Shown one piece after another: positions 47,516 to 57,215 of a stretch of DNA of 64,000 bases. The notes below the pieces were generated by a model that was not told where the DNA came from, made no database searches, and was given only the letters and a program-made list of their open reading frames with translations. Source of the stretch: a bacterium (GTDB lineage Bacteria; Fibrobacterota; Fibrobacteria; UBA11236); contig OMJM01000062.1 in assembly GCA_900299345.1 (NCBI GenBank), positions 16,788 through 80,787 of the forward strand, given 5' to 3'. The position numbers were made by a program, and so were the translations under genes. How positions within the stretch are numbered: position 1 is the first letter of the stretch; each line of letters opens with the position of its first letter.

Positions 47516-47841
47516 GGAACCCCCGGCCCAAGAATATGCCAGTGCATATGCGGCGTCACGTCAGGATCCGCCGCGTTGGCGCGGATGTAAAACCCCTTTT
47601 TGTCCAGTTTGAATTTTTTCGCCGTTTTCTGAATGGCATACAACATGGAGGATAATAGTTCACCGTCCCGCGCCTTGCGGTGGAGCAATGAAGACACGTG
47701 CTTTTTCGGGATCACCACCACGTGGATTTTGGACTTGGGTCGCGGATGCTTGAACGCAAGCACGCGCGTATCCTCCCAGACTTTCTTGATTTTCATCTCA
47801 CCGGAGAGGACGTCCTCGCAATACCAGTCACGCCGAGCCAT
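47512..47841 (-). CDS. HIT/HINT-family nucleotide hydrolase
   Basis: YCEDVLSGEMKIKKVWEDTRVLAFKHPRPKSKIHVVVIPKKHVSSL...DVTPHMHWHILGPGVP (HxHxH). Confidence 0.9.
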   Translation of the reverse strand: MARRDWYCEDVLSGEMKIKKVWEDTRVLAFKHPRPKSKIHVVVIPKKHVSSLLHRKARDGELLSSMLYAIQKTAKKFKLDKKGFYIRANAADPDVTPHMHWHILGPGVP

Positions 47842-47915
47842 GTTACAGCCTCCGGGTCAAATCTAAACAGCCGCAACGAGTTTTTATTCTTTGGAACTGA
47901 AGAAAGGGGACGAAG

Positions 47916-48965
47916 ATGCACCACCTCAGCCGATGGATTCTTGCTGCCGCGATTCTCACCACAACCTGCGCCACCACACACGCACAAGTGAGCTGGACGG
48001 GGCGCACTTCAGGAACAACCAACACGTTGTTGGGAAATGTCTGGGCCAACAATCAGGTGGTAACCGTGGGGCAACAGGGTACCATTCTGACATCGCCCGA
48101 TGGAATCACTTGGACAAAACGGACATCAGGAACGACCAAGACCTTGACCACCGTGATCTGGACCGGCCCTTCGATAGGCTCAGGGGCCGGACAACTTGTG
48201 GCCGTGGGTGATTCCGGAACCATACTGACATCGTCCGATGGAATTACTTGGACGTCCCGTACTTCAGGGAGCTTGCGTGCGTTCGGTTCCGTCACCTGGA
48301 CCGGGAGCCAATTGGTCACGGTGGGGCAGCTCGGCACTATCCTCACATCACCTGATGGAATCGCCTGGACCTCACGCACCTCCGGTACCACGAGCTATCT
48401 CGGCGACGTGGGTTGGGGAAACAATCTGTTGGTGGCCACAGGAAACAACGGCACCCTAGTCACATCACCAGACGGCATCACTTGGACGACTCGCACTTCG
48501 GGAACTACACAGTCGATAACCGCCGTGGTGTGGATGGGAACTCAATGGGTTGTCAGTGGAACTTTTGGTGTGGTGTTTACTTCCCCGGATGGGACGACTT
48601 GGACTTCCCGCACGTCGGGAACTACGGTCACAATGTCCTCTCTGACATGGACAGGCAGCCAGTTGATCGCGGTTCCGGGTGGAGGAGGAACCGCCGAGAT
48701 CTATACGTCTCCCAACGGAATCAACTGGACGACACGGGTGTTGAGCGCGACCTTGTATTCCGTAGCATGGACTGGAACATTACTCGTGGGCGTGGGGGGG
48801 AACGGTACCATTCTGACATCACCGCAGACCACTGCGATTCTTCCACGAGCGCCCCTCCACCACACGGAAAACACAGGCTCATTCTATACTGTTTCGGGAA
48901 GAAAATTTCCGGGATATGGGACGCAGAATCCACACCAGCTTCCGTTGCTGTATCTCAAGAAATAG
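47916..48965 (+). CDS. Secreted seven-blade-like beta-propeller protein with C-terminal VSGRK tag
   Basis: Signal peptide; seven repeats of 'VxWTGxQLVxVGxxGTILTSPDGITWTxRTSGTT'; C-terminus SFYTVSGRKFPGYG. Confidence 0.85.
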   Translation: MHHLSRWILAAAILTTTCATTHAQVSWTGRTSGTTNTLLGNVWANNQVVTVGQQGTILTSPDGITWTKRTSGTTKTLTTVIWTGPSIGSGAGQLVAVGDSGTILTSSDGITWTSRTSGSLRAFGSVTWTGSQLVTVGQLGTILTSPDGIAWTSRTSGTTSYLGDVGWGNNLLVATGNNGTLVTSPDGITWTTRTSGTTQSITAVVWMGTQWVVSGTFGVVFTSPDGTTWTSRTSGTTVTMSSLTWTGSQLIAVPGGGGTAEIYTSPNGINWTTRVLSATLYSVAWTGTLLVGVGGNGTILTSPQTTAILPRAPLHHTENTGSFYTVSGRKFPGYGTQNPHQLPLLYLKK

Positions 48966-50895
48966 ACACCGCGTCGATCACGCTGCGCGCCTTGATCACG
49001 GCTTCACGCCACTCGGCCTCCGGATTGGAATCCGCCAGCACGGCGCCGCCGCACCCGATGCGCCAATGGTTGCCGCGATTTTCCAGCGTACGGATCACCA
49101 TGGACAGATTGAAGGCCCCACTGTCAGTGAAATAACCCAGCGCACCGGAAAAAGCTCCGCGCGGTTCCACTTCCACCGCAGTAAGCAGCTCCATCGTGCG
49201 CTCCTTGGGTGCTCCAGTCATGGATCCACCCGGGAAACAGGATCGAATCGCATCGAACGGATGACATGTCGCCTCAAGTTTTCCCCTCACCTCGGAAACC
49301 AGTTGGAACACGGCGGGATGAGATTCGACTTCCATCAAGGAGGGCACTTCCACACTGGACAACTCGCTCACGCGGCAGAAATCGTGCCGGGTCAAATCCA
49401 CGATCATCAAGTTCTCGGCGCGTTCTTTCGCACTGTCCGCCAAATTCTTTTTGGCCGAATCATCCTGTTCATGAGTCGCCCCTCGCGACCGCGTGCCCTT
49501 GATAGGCCGACTCCGCAAGACACCATCACGCGATAACTCCAGAAACAGTTCCGGAGAAGCGGAGAGAAGATGAAAACCCGGAAATGCAAGGTATGCGGAA
49601 TAGGGTGCGGGATTTTTTTTCCGCAACCGAAGAAAAATGGCCAAAGAGTCTGCGTTTGATTCAACAGAAAACGCATGTGTCAAGCAAGCTTCGTAGGTAT
49701 CCCCCGAGGCAATGGCTTCCTGAAGTTGTTCGACCTTCTTAGCGTACTGTCCGGATTCCAGCAGGGGTTTCCACTCCGAAAATGATGGCAGACTGGATTT
49801 GGAAACGGTCGAAGTGCTTGAAGTTGTTTCCCACTGGTCAATGATTGCTTGCAACCAAATTGGCGGAGTCGCTTTTTCCCATGTGGCAAAAACTTTTCGT
49901 CTTTCGATATCGAAGACAAGGTATCCTTCGGGAACCATCCAACGGCTTCCGGAAACGTTTTGTCCGTATTCAAAATGTCCGATGGGGCCGCCTCGGTAAC
50001 CTCGCCACGGAGCATCGCTTCGGTCACGAAGATTGAGTCCATCGTACCATGCCTGAAACGATTTTCCGTCCCGGAATTCAACCTCAGATTCTGCGCGGCC
50101 CATACAAGTTGTGGACCATCCTTTTTTATCCCCCCCACTGATGTGGACGGCATGTTCGCCGTCAATCCAGAAAGCGGGTTCCACTCCGGCGAGAAAACTC
50201 ATGAACACAGATTCTGGATCTCTCCAAGGAAGTTCATGATAAACCGGGTCCTTCTCATCATTGGATGATCGCATGCTCGGCACATCGATTTTGGCTTTTT
50301 GAACCCTTCCGTGTTGAGCGATCTCCAAAAAATTGACCAGCAAATCTTTCCCATGTTCCGTGCCAATGGACTCGGGATGAAATTGCACACCGAACCACGG
50401 GCGATCCGTGAACTGAAACCCCATCAACTGGCTGTCTTCGATGGCCCATGCGACGGGCTGAATGTTCTTCGGCAGCGATTGTGCGTCCACAACCAGCGAG
50501 TGATACCGGATTGCCTTGAATCCTTGCGGCAACCCGGAAAACAATCCCGTTCCATTATGACGGATCGAAGAAGGCCGCCCATGCAAAGCGCCTCGCAATG
50601 GAATCACGCTCGCTCCGGCGAAATACGCCAATCCCTGATGACCCAGACAGACTCCAAGAATGGGAAGTGAGGGATACAGTTCCATCAGATCTCGACAAAC
50701 GCCGAAGTCGCGCCCCTTAGTGGGATGACCCGGCCCCGGTGAAATGACGGCCGCGTCAAAATCCAGTGTCCTTAATTCCTCCCGAGTCAACTCATCATTG
50801 CGGTAGAACAACGGTTTTTCGCCGGTCAATTCCCACAAATAATGATGAAGGATGGCGCTGAAAGAGTCGTGATTGTCAAGCAGAAGCAAGCGCAT
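48955..50895 (-). CDS. Aminodeoxychorismate synthase, PabA-PabB fusion (glutamine amidotransferase + component I)
   Basis: N-terminal MRLLLLDNHDSFSAILHHYLWELTGEKP..GVCLGHQGLAYFAG..GVQFHPESIGTEHG; C-terminal SASPELFLELSRDGVLRSRPIKGTRSRG...MIVDLTRHDFCRVSELSSVEVPSLMEVE...PGGSMTGAPKERTMELL. Confidence 0.93.
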   Translation of the reverse strand: MRLLLLDNHDSFSAILHHYLWELTGEKPLFYRNDELTREELRTLDFDAAVISPGPGHPTKGRDFGVCRDLMELYPSLPILGVCLGHQGLAYFAGASVIPLRGALHGRPSSIRHNGTGLFSGLPQGFKAIRYHSLVVDAQSLPKNIQPVAWAIEDSQLMGFQFTDRPWFGVQFHPESIGTEHGKDLLVNFLEIAQHGRVQKAKIDVPSMRSSNDEKDPVYHELPWRDPESVFMSFLAGVEPAFWIDGEHAVHISGGDKKGWSTTCMGRAESEVEFRDGKSFQAWYDGLNLRDRSDAPWRGYRGGPIGHFEYGQNVSGSRWMVPEGYLVFDIERRKVFATWEKATPPIWLQAIIDQWETTSSTSTVSKSSLPSFSEWKPLLESGQYAKKVEQLQEAIASGDTYEACLTHAFSVESNADSLAIFLRLRKKNPAPYSAYLAFPGFHLLSASPELFLELSRDGVLRSRPIKGTRSRGATHEQDDSAKKNLADSAKERAENLMIVDLTRHDFCRVSELSSVEVPSLMEVESHPAVFQLVSEVRGKLEATCHPFDAIRSCFPGGSMTGAPKERTMELLTAVEVEPRGAFSGALGYFTDSGAFNLSMVIRTLENRGNHWRIGCGGAVLADSNPEAEWREAVIKARSVIDAVSIS

Positions 50896-50918
50896 GGCGG
50901 TTGCGCAAAAATAGAACG

Positions 50919-50959
50919 TCCCATGTCGGGGCAATCCTAGTGATTGCCCCGACATGGGA
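50919..50959. terminator. 18-bp perfect inverted repeat TCCCATGTCGGGGCAATC-CTAGT-GATTGCCCCGACATGGGA (terminator or REP-like)
   Basis: Perfect arms, 5-nt loop, followed on the minus strand by CGTTCTATTTTTG; downstream of the GH10 gene. Confidence 0.8.
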
Positions 50960-50973
50960 ACGCAAATCAAAAA

Positions 50974-52113
50974 TCAGGGAACTGGAAGAGCGACCAGTTT
51001 GCGGCCACGAAGATCAAACATCGAACCGTTCAATTCGAACCGGCCCAAATGGCTTTGACGCAGGACTCCCGGCCGGCCATTGGCGACCTGCCAGACGCTT
51101 GAGACGCCTGAAATGGCCTCGGAGATGCCAGACGCAGCGGGTTTCGCGGTAATCGTGGTGGTTCCGGTAAAAAGCAAAGCAACCGCGCCGGCTCCTTTCC
51201 AGGATTGCGCATCGTTCACACCCCAAGTGATGAAGGTCTTGCAACGCGGATGGTGCACGCACAGGGTCATTAGGGATTTGTAATTGGCCTTCTGCGCGTC
51301 CAGATTGGCGGTGGTGTTGGAAGTGGAGATATCCAGTTCTGTGATGGAAATATTCAATCCGAGCGCCTCAATGCGGCTCATGTTGGCGCCGATGGAAGCC
51401 GTATCAAAACCATTCAGATTAAAATGCGACTGCAACCCCACACCATTGATCGGAATCCCGCGGGTTTTGAGACCCGACACGAGGTTGTAAACGCCCGTGG
51501 ATTTCGTGGCCGTGGAACCGGTCATGCCTTCGGCGCCGTAGTCGTTGTACACTAGCAGGGCGTTGGGATCAGCACGGTGGGCATATACAAACGCTGAATC
51601 GATGAAATCCGCCCCAATACGTTGGTACCAGAAGGACGTGCGGAATCCGGTACTGCCATCAGCAATGGCTTCGTTGACCACATCCCACTCATAAATCTTT
51701 CCCTTGTAATGTCCCGCGAGCTGGTTGATGTGATTCTTCATGACCGCGAGCAACGTGTCGCGATTGGTGATGTTGCTGACCCAACCGGGAACTTGGCTGT
51801 GCCAGACGAAGTTATGGCCGCGCATATACATACCGTGCGACAACGTGAAATCCACGATGGCATCTGCGGCGGTGAAATTGAAAACGTTGCGCGTGCCTTC
51901 GGTATTCTGCCATTTCATGGCGTTCTCGCACACCGAGGTATTGAACTGCTGCGACAAGGTGCTTTCGTATGGCGCCAGATTCGCGCCGGTGGGGAGCGTC
52001 ACTGCCGCACCGAAATGGATTCCTCTCGAATCCGCCAATTGACGCAGCGTCTGCGCCCCAGACAATGCGGGCATCGAAATCGACACAGCGATGAGAAGTG
52101 CAATGCGTTTCAT
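50974..52113 (-). CDS. GH10 endo-1,4-beta-xylanase with C-terminal DLRGRK tag
   Basis: VCENAMKWQNTEGTRNVFNF..MRGHNFVWHSQVPGW..YEWDVVNEAIADG..ISITELDIST..FITWGVNDAQSW. Confidence 0.95.
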   Translation of the reverse strand: MKRIALLIAVSISMPALSGAQTLRQLADSRGIHFGAAVTLPTGANLAPYESTLSQQFNTSVCENAMKWQNTEGTRNVFNFTAADAIVDFTLSHGMYMRGHNFVWHSQVPGWVSNITNRDTLLAVMKNHINQLAGHYKGKIYEWDVVNEAIADGSTGFRTSFWYQRIGADFIDSAFVYAHRADPNALLVYNDYGAEGMTGSTATKSTGVYNLVSGLKTRGIPINGVGLQSHFNLNGFDTASIGANMSRIEALGLNISITELDISTSNTTANLDAQKANYKSLMTLCVHHPRCKTFITWGVNDAQSWKGAGAVALLFTGTTTITAKPAASGISEAISGVSSVWQVANGRPGVLRQSHLGRFELNGSMFDLRGRKLVALPVP

Positions 52114-52135
52114 AAGACCTCCAATAAAATTCCGC

Positions 52136-53368
52136 TTATTTCGGATTGACGGTTTTTTTTGTCACAAAGATCGGATTATAAGGCAACGCTGTCACCAACC
52201 GGCCTCGCAGATCGAAACGATGGCTCTGGTGATCATCCGCGATGATTTTAAGGTTTGTCTTGTGTCCCCAGATGCTGGTGGCGGTCAAGGCTTCCTGCAC
52301 ACCGTAATAAACCGCCTTTCGGTTGTACACGCCGTTGGCGGAGGTGTTGTCGAACAACAGAGCCTGGCCGTACCCGCTGAAGGCGCCGGGAATCCAGGAC
52401 TGGGAGTCGTTCACGCCCCAGGTGAAGAACGCCTTGCAGGCCGGCTGCGCCAAGCAAATGCCCATGAGGGTTTTGTATCCCTCGCGTTGTTTGGCGAGCA
52501 GGGCGGAATCCGGGGCCGGATTGGTCTGGATGCGCATGTCCACCTCGGTAAGCGAAATGCGCAGCCCGAGGGCCGCCAGGCGCTGGAAGTTGGAAACCAT
52601 TTCCGCTGGAACCCAAGCGCCGTTGGATCCACTGGTGCTGGGTCCGACGTAGAAGTGACACTGTAAACCGATCCCGTCCACCAGCCCCTTGTTCTTGAGT
52701 CCCGCAACGATGTTGTATACGTAGTTGGACTTCTTGCCCATGCCCTCGCAGTCGTAGTCGTTGTAAATCAAGAGCACGTTGGAGTCGGCACGACGGGCAT
52801 ACGCAAATGCCGAATCGATATAGTCGAAATTGTGATTGGGGGCGTCCGTCAATGCGGCCCATTTGCTGTTCTGGCTTGCGTCGGAATAACCCGAACCGAG
52901 ACGCATGCCGCTGCTGTCGCGGGCCACCGCCTCGTTCACGATGTCCCATTCGTTGATCTTGCCCCGGTAATGCGCCATGACGTTGTTGATGTATTTCTTC
53001 ATCATCCGGAAGGTCGAATCGCGGGAAGGGACGTAGGTCGTGCCGGAAAACCAGCCTGGCATTTGTTTGTGCCAGATGAAATTATGGCCGCGAACATACA
53101 TGCCACGCGCTACGCCGAAGTTGACGATGGCATCGGCTCCAGAATAACTGAAGGCGTTTTCGCCAGTCATGATGCTCCCGAATTTCATGGCATTCTCGCA
53201 GACGATTCCGTTGAACTCGCGGTTCAGAGTCGTGTCGTAGGTGGCGTTGGTCACACCCGATGCGGCGGCTCCCACGTAAATGCCGCGGGACTGGGCCAAA
53301 GATTTCAAGGTTTGGGCATGTGAAATTCCCGCGCATATTAGAAGAGCCGGGACAAAAAGAAATCGCAT
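52136..53368 (-). CDS. GH10 endo-1,4-beta-xylanase (paralogue) with C-terminal DLRGRL tag
   Basis: VCENAMKFGSIMTGENAFSYSGADAIVNFGVARGMYVRGHNFIWHKQMPGW..NEWDIVNEAVARDSSG..LRISLTEVDMRIQ..FFTWGVNDSQSW; internal ATG with signal peptide MRFLFVPALLICAGISHAQ. Confidence 0.95.
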   Translation of the reverse strand: MRFLFVPALLICAGISHAQTLKSLAQSRGIYVGAAASGVTNATYDTTLNREFNGIVCENAMKFGSIMTGENAFSYSGADAIVNFGVARGMYVRGHNFIWHKQMPGWFSGTTYVPSRDSTFRMMKKYINNVMAHYRGKINEWDIVNEAVARDSSGMRLGSGYSDASQNSKWAALTDAPNHNFDYIDSAFAYARRADSNVLLIYNDYDCEGMGKKSNYVYNIVAGLKNKGLVDGIGLQCHFYVGPSTSGSNGAWVPAEMVSNFQRLAALGLRISLTEVDMRIQTNPAPDSALLAKQREGYKTLMGICLAQPACKAFFTWGVNDSQSWIPGAFSGYGQALLFDNTSANGVYNRKAVYYGVQEALTATSIWGHKTNLKIIADDHQSHRFDLRGRLVTALPYNPIFVTKKTVNPK

Positions 53369-53471
53369 GACTTTCTCGTGATTAAATGGGTGTTCCGATT
53401 GTAACCTAGGCCCTTTCGTGCAACCTCGCATGAGAAAAACATCCAGCACAATCCCTGTTACCTTTTAATTC

Positions 53472-54308
53472 GTGAAATCTGGTAAGATCGCGACAGCCGT
53501 TTGCCTGTTCAGTACCATATTATCGGCCTTTGCCCAAGAAAAGGATCCGCTGAAAACTTCATGGTCGACGGAAACGGCCCTGCTGGCAACAGGCATTTCG
53601 GCGCAGATTTTGGGCCAATACCGACTCAAACAAATGGCGACCGTGCGTTCCATCGATCTTCAAAAATCAGATCTCCCCCCCTGGGATCGCTTCGCAGCGG
53701 GCTGGTACAATCCGGCAGCCTCCACGACCAGCGATGTGCTCGTATTCGTAGTGGGCGGCGCCATGATTTATTCTGATCTATGGGATAAAACACAAGCGGA
53801 CGCATCTTGGAAACCGCTACTGGAAGACGGCCTGATTCTAGGCGAGGCCTTTGCGTGGTCCTCTGCGCTCAATCTCAATGTTCGTGCGTTTCGCATTCAC
53901 CCCAGGCCGTTCGTCTACGATACCACCAACGGTTCTTCCGCATCGGAACGGAATGCCCCCGAAGCTGCGGGAAGTTTTTATTCAGGACACGCATCCGAAG
54001 CGTTTTTGGGTGCCGCTTATTTTGCCACAGTCTATCCCCTGCGGCATCCTGAATTCAAACACACAGGATGGTTGTGGGCTGGAGCCATGACCGCGGCATC
54101 CGGCGTAGCGACGTTGCGCGTCGTTTCAGGAAAACACTTTCCATCGGATGTGATTGCAGGCGCAGCCGTTGGCACGGCATTGGGTTGGGGTTTCGCCACG
54201 CTGCATCAACGATACGGCAAAGATTCGGAAACCGGCTGGCAATTCAACGCATGGCCGCAAGTCGGCGGCGTTGCGATTCAGGCCGTCAAACCCCTTGCAG
54301 CCTGGTAA
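53472..54308 (+). CDS. PAP2-family acid phosphatase, exported
   Basis: NVRAFRIHPRPFVYDT..GSFYSGHASEAFLGAAYF..RVVSGKHFPSDVIAGAAVGTALG. Confidence 0.88.
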   Translation: MKSGKIATAVCLFSTILSAFAQEKDPLKTSWSTETALLATGISAQILGQYRLKQMATVRSIDLQKSDLPPWDRFAAGWYNPAASTTSDVLVFVVGGAMIYSDLWDKTQADASWKPLLEDGLILGEAFAWSSALNLNVRAFRIHPRPFVYDTTNGSSASERNAPEAAGSFYSGHASEAFLGAAYFATVYPLRHPEFKHTGWLWAGAMTAASGVATLRVVSGKHFPSDVIAGAAVGTALGWGFATLHQRYGKDSETGWQFNAWPQVGGVAIQAVKPLAAW

Positions 54309-55579
54309 AGATTCTCGAACAACCTGGCGAGCTTGTCCGTAGGCGTGGCGGAAAACGCGACGCGCAATATCCCGCCGAAGTTCACCGTACCGGTGGAATA
54401 TTCCGCCAGTAATTTCTTGCGCAACGCCTCAGCCTCAGCTTTCACCGGCTTGATACACATGAAGTAGCCCGAATTGAAAGGCAGGGCGGTGAACGCTTCC
54501 CGGTATTCCGGATGCGCGGCCAGAATTTCCCGAACCTTGTCGTAACGCGTCTTTAGAAGATCATAAGCCCGCTTCTTTTCCTCGGCGTAGCCGGGTGAAG
54601 ACCATGCCGCCAGCAGTAACGATTGCGCCGGATGCGAACTGTTCGAGATATTGCCACGAATGGCTCCGCCGGTTTTGGCTTCCAGCGACTCGTATAATGC
54701 CGGAGTGCCGCCTTGCACACCATAGGTCATGAAACCCACGCGGAAACCCCAGACATAATCCTCTTTGGTCGCACCATCGATCTTCACCGCCAAAAGGTTG
54801 GGATGGGCATCGCACAACGGAGCAAATATGGATTCCTCGTAAACACCTTTTTCGAACACCAATCCGAAATAAGCATCGTCCAGAAGCGCCACAACTTTGT
54901 CACCCGCTTCGGCGGCCTGCTTCAACACGGATACGATGGCTTGCGCCTCTTCGATCGTCGGCGTATACCCCGATGGATTGTTGGGAAAATTAAGGCAGAC
55001 GATTTTCTTGCCTCGCGCGCCTTGATTCAGTTTCGCGCGCAAGCCTTCGACATTGAACCCTCCGGCAGCATTGAACGTTGGGAACGTTTCGAGTTCCGCC
55101 CCATATGCCAGATTGAAAATCAGGTCGTAATTCTCCCAATACAGATCGGGCAGAAGAACCTTGTCCCCCGCGTCGCAGAACAAATAGGCTGCCATGGAAA
55201 GTCCATGAGTCAGCGCAGAGCAAACGACCGGTTGGCTGAAGGTCTTTCCCTGTAACCCCGGGCTCTTGCGCACCATCATTTCCTTCCACAGTTTGCGCAA
55301 ATCCGGGCGGCCGGGACTGGGCGCATAGGTGAAGGCATTCGATTTCGGGAGCTTGATGGAATCGGAGAGGCTTGGAAGGCACAATGGGCTTCCATCTTCT
55401 TCCAAGGCGATGCCGATCGTCGCGTTGATTTCCTTGCCGTTCGCCTCAGCAGACTGGGACAACACACCCAATTTGGGGAAATAAATGGCCTGCCCACGCT
55501 TTGAAAGCATTTCAAGCACTTGCGGGTGTGTTTGTGCGATGGCGTCGTTGAGTTGGCGGGCTTGGGGATCCAAGGACAT
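54278..55579 (-). CDS. PLP-dependent class I/II aminotransferase
   Basis: FTYAPSPGRPDLRKLWKEMM..VCSALTHGLSMAAYLFCDAGDKVLLPDLYWENYDLIF..CLNFPNNPSGYTPT..KIDGATKEDYVWGFRVGFM. Overlaps PAP2 3' end by 31 bp. Confidence 0.9.
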   Translation of the reverse strand: MSLDPQARQLNDAIAQTHPQVLEMLSKRGQAIYFPKLGVLSQSAEANGKEINATIGIALEEDGSPLCLPSLSDSIKLPKSNAFTYAPSPGRPDLRKLWKEMMVRKSPGLQGKTFSQPVVCSALTHGLSMAAYLFCDAGDKVLLPDLYWENYDLIFNLAYGAELETFPTFNAAGGFNVEGLRAKLNQGARGKKIVCLNFPNNPSGYTPTIEEAQAIVSVLKQAAEAGDKVVALLDDAYFGLVFEKGVYEESIFAPLCDAHPNLLAVKIDGATKEDYVWGFRVGFMTYGVQGGTPALYESLEAKTGGAIRGNISNSSHPAQSLLLAAWSSPGYAEEKKRAYDLLKTRYDKVREILAAHPEYREAFTALPFNSGYFMCIKPVKAEAEALRKKLLAEYSTGTVNFGGILRVAFSATPTDKLARLFENLYQAARGLTA

Positions 55580-55687
55580 GATTGAAAACTCCGTGTGAGA
55601 CCGGGAAAAGTTAGCTCCCTGTCCGGCTTTCCGGGAGAGTGACAACTGTCACCCATGACGTCAAAATCGCGCTTTAATTTACGGAAC

Positions 55688-56251
55688 ATGAAGCTTCCAA
55701 GATTTTCCATTCCCGTTCTCACCAAAGCGGAAAAGACTGCTGTCATCGTATTGGCCCTGGTTCTTTCCAGCGGTACCGCGTTGCGCGCCTGGGAACACTC
55801 CGGAACTCAAATCGGGCCGGTCAAGGATTGGGATACTTTGAGGGCTCTTGTCCTTCAGGCAAAACAGGCGGCTGGTAGCGACACGATTTACCCGTGTTTC
55901 GAACCTCCTCCAATGGCAACAGGGGAACATTGGCCGGAGCGTTCTCAAGATTCTTCAGAGAAAGGCCTTGCCGGGGCTTCTCCCCTCCGACATGCGGTCT
56001 CCAAAAAGAGCCCACCCACTGCACCAATGGACATCAATGTGGTCGGCGCCTTTGAACTACAAAGCCTGCCCGGAATCGGCCCTTCCACTGCGAAAATCAT
56101 CATCTCTCACCGTAATACACACGGAAAATTCACTACCCCGGAAAGCTTGATGGAGGTGAAGGGGATCGGACCAAAAAAATTCGCCCGGATCAAGGAATTC
56201 ATTCGAACCGGTCCCATTGCCATGAAGTCAAAGAAACCCGAGGAGCCATAA
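55688..56251 (+). CDS. ComEA-like helix-hairpin-helix protein with N-terminal TM
   Basis: MDINVVGAFELQSLPGIGPSTAKIIISHRNTHGKFTTPESLMEVKGIGPKKFARIKEFI. Confidence 0.85.
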   Translation: MKLPRFSIPVLTKAEKTAVIVLALVLSSGTALRAWEHSGTQIGPVKDWDTLRALVLQAKQAAGSDTIYPCFEPPPMATGEHWPERSQDSSEKGLAGASPLRHAVSKKSPPTAPMDINVVGAFELQSLPGIGPSTAKIIISHRNTHGKFTTPESLMEVKGIGPKKFARIKEFIRTGPIAMKSKKPEEP

Positions 56252-56276
56252 AGGGCAATTGGCTATAATTCACGCC

Positions 56277-57215
56277 ATGGCGCAAAAAACGCGCAGCGTG
56301 ATCGCGGTCGAACTCAGCCCTGCTTTTTTGAAACTGGTGGAAATCCTTCCCGACGAAAAGCGCATAGCTGCTGTGGCCATCGAGCCCCTCGACCGGGCGC
56401 GCTGGGAAAAAGACGATTACCTCGCGGAACAGATCAAAACCGCCATTGCGCGTCATTGTCAGGCACACGACGCTGAACTGATTACCGCAGTCTCGGGCAA
56501 TCATGCCATACTGCGTTTTATTGAAGTTCCCGAAGGCGAGCAAAATATCCTCGATGCAGTGCAATGGGACATGGAACAGTATCTGGCCCGACCACTTTAT
56601 GAATACCTGATGGATTATCAGGAAGTGGGAGGCAACGCCACCAAGAACGGTACGGTGTATCTCGTAGCCGCCTACCGTCGCCGTCAGGTGGAACGGATTC
56701 AAGGGATTATGGAATCATGCGGGTTGACCCTTGCAGTTCTGGATGTGGACATATTCGCCGCTCTCAACGCCCTGGAAGCCAACTATCCAGGCATGGCCGT
56801 CGGGAAAACGCTTCTGATCAAAGCCGACGTCTCGGCGTTGCTGTGCATACGTGCACAGGATGGAATGTTTGCCGGTTGCGAGTCGATTCCCATTGAGTCG
56901 GATGTTTTCGATTTGGATGCCAGCGCACGCGCGGATCGTTTTCTCGATCTGGCGCGCCAGATTCGTTTGCATTTCGAGAATACCGCCCGCACATGGGGAA
57001 CCATCGATCATGCCGTGCTTTGCGGTGATCTTGCCGCGCAGGAAACCTTCCGGGAAGCGATGGAGGACAACCTTTCGACCCCCCTCATCTGCCTCGACGC
57101 ATTCAAGGAAATGTCCTTTGTTCCTGGCACGGACGCCAATGCCGCGTTCATGCCGGGCGCAGCGCAATGTGCCGGAGCCCTGGGGTTGGCTTTGCGTCGC
57201 GCGGGAGATTGCTGA
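56277..57215 (+). CDS. PilM-like (actin-fold type IV pilus assembly) protein
   Basis: VIAVELSPAFLKLVEI..., ITAVSGNHAILRFIEVPEGEQNILDAVQWDMEQYLARPLYEYLMDYQEVG..VYLVAAYRRRQVERIQGIMESCGL; directly followed by a PilN-like ORF. Confidence 0.75.
   Translation: MAQKTRSVIAVELSPAFLKLVEILPDEKRIAAVAIEPLDRARWEKDDYLAEQIKTAIARHCQAHDAELITAVSGNHAILRFIEVPEGEQNILDAVQWDMEQYLARPLYEYLMDYQEVGGNATKNGTVYLVAAYRRRQVERIQGIMESCGLTLAVLDVDIFAALNALEANYPGMAVGKTLLIKADVSALLCIRAQDGMFAGCESIPIESDVFDLDASARADRFLDLARQIRLHFENTARTWGTIDHAVLCGDLAAQETFREAMEDNLSTPLICLDAFKEMSFVPGTDANAAFMPGAAQCAGALGLALRRAGDC

Noticed and set aside
46124-47590. 488-aa + strand ORF
   Set aside because: Antisense to glgA.
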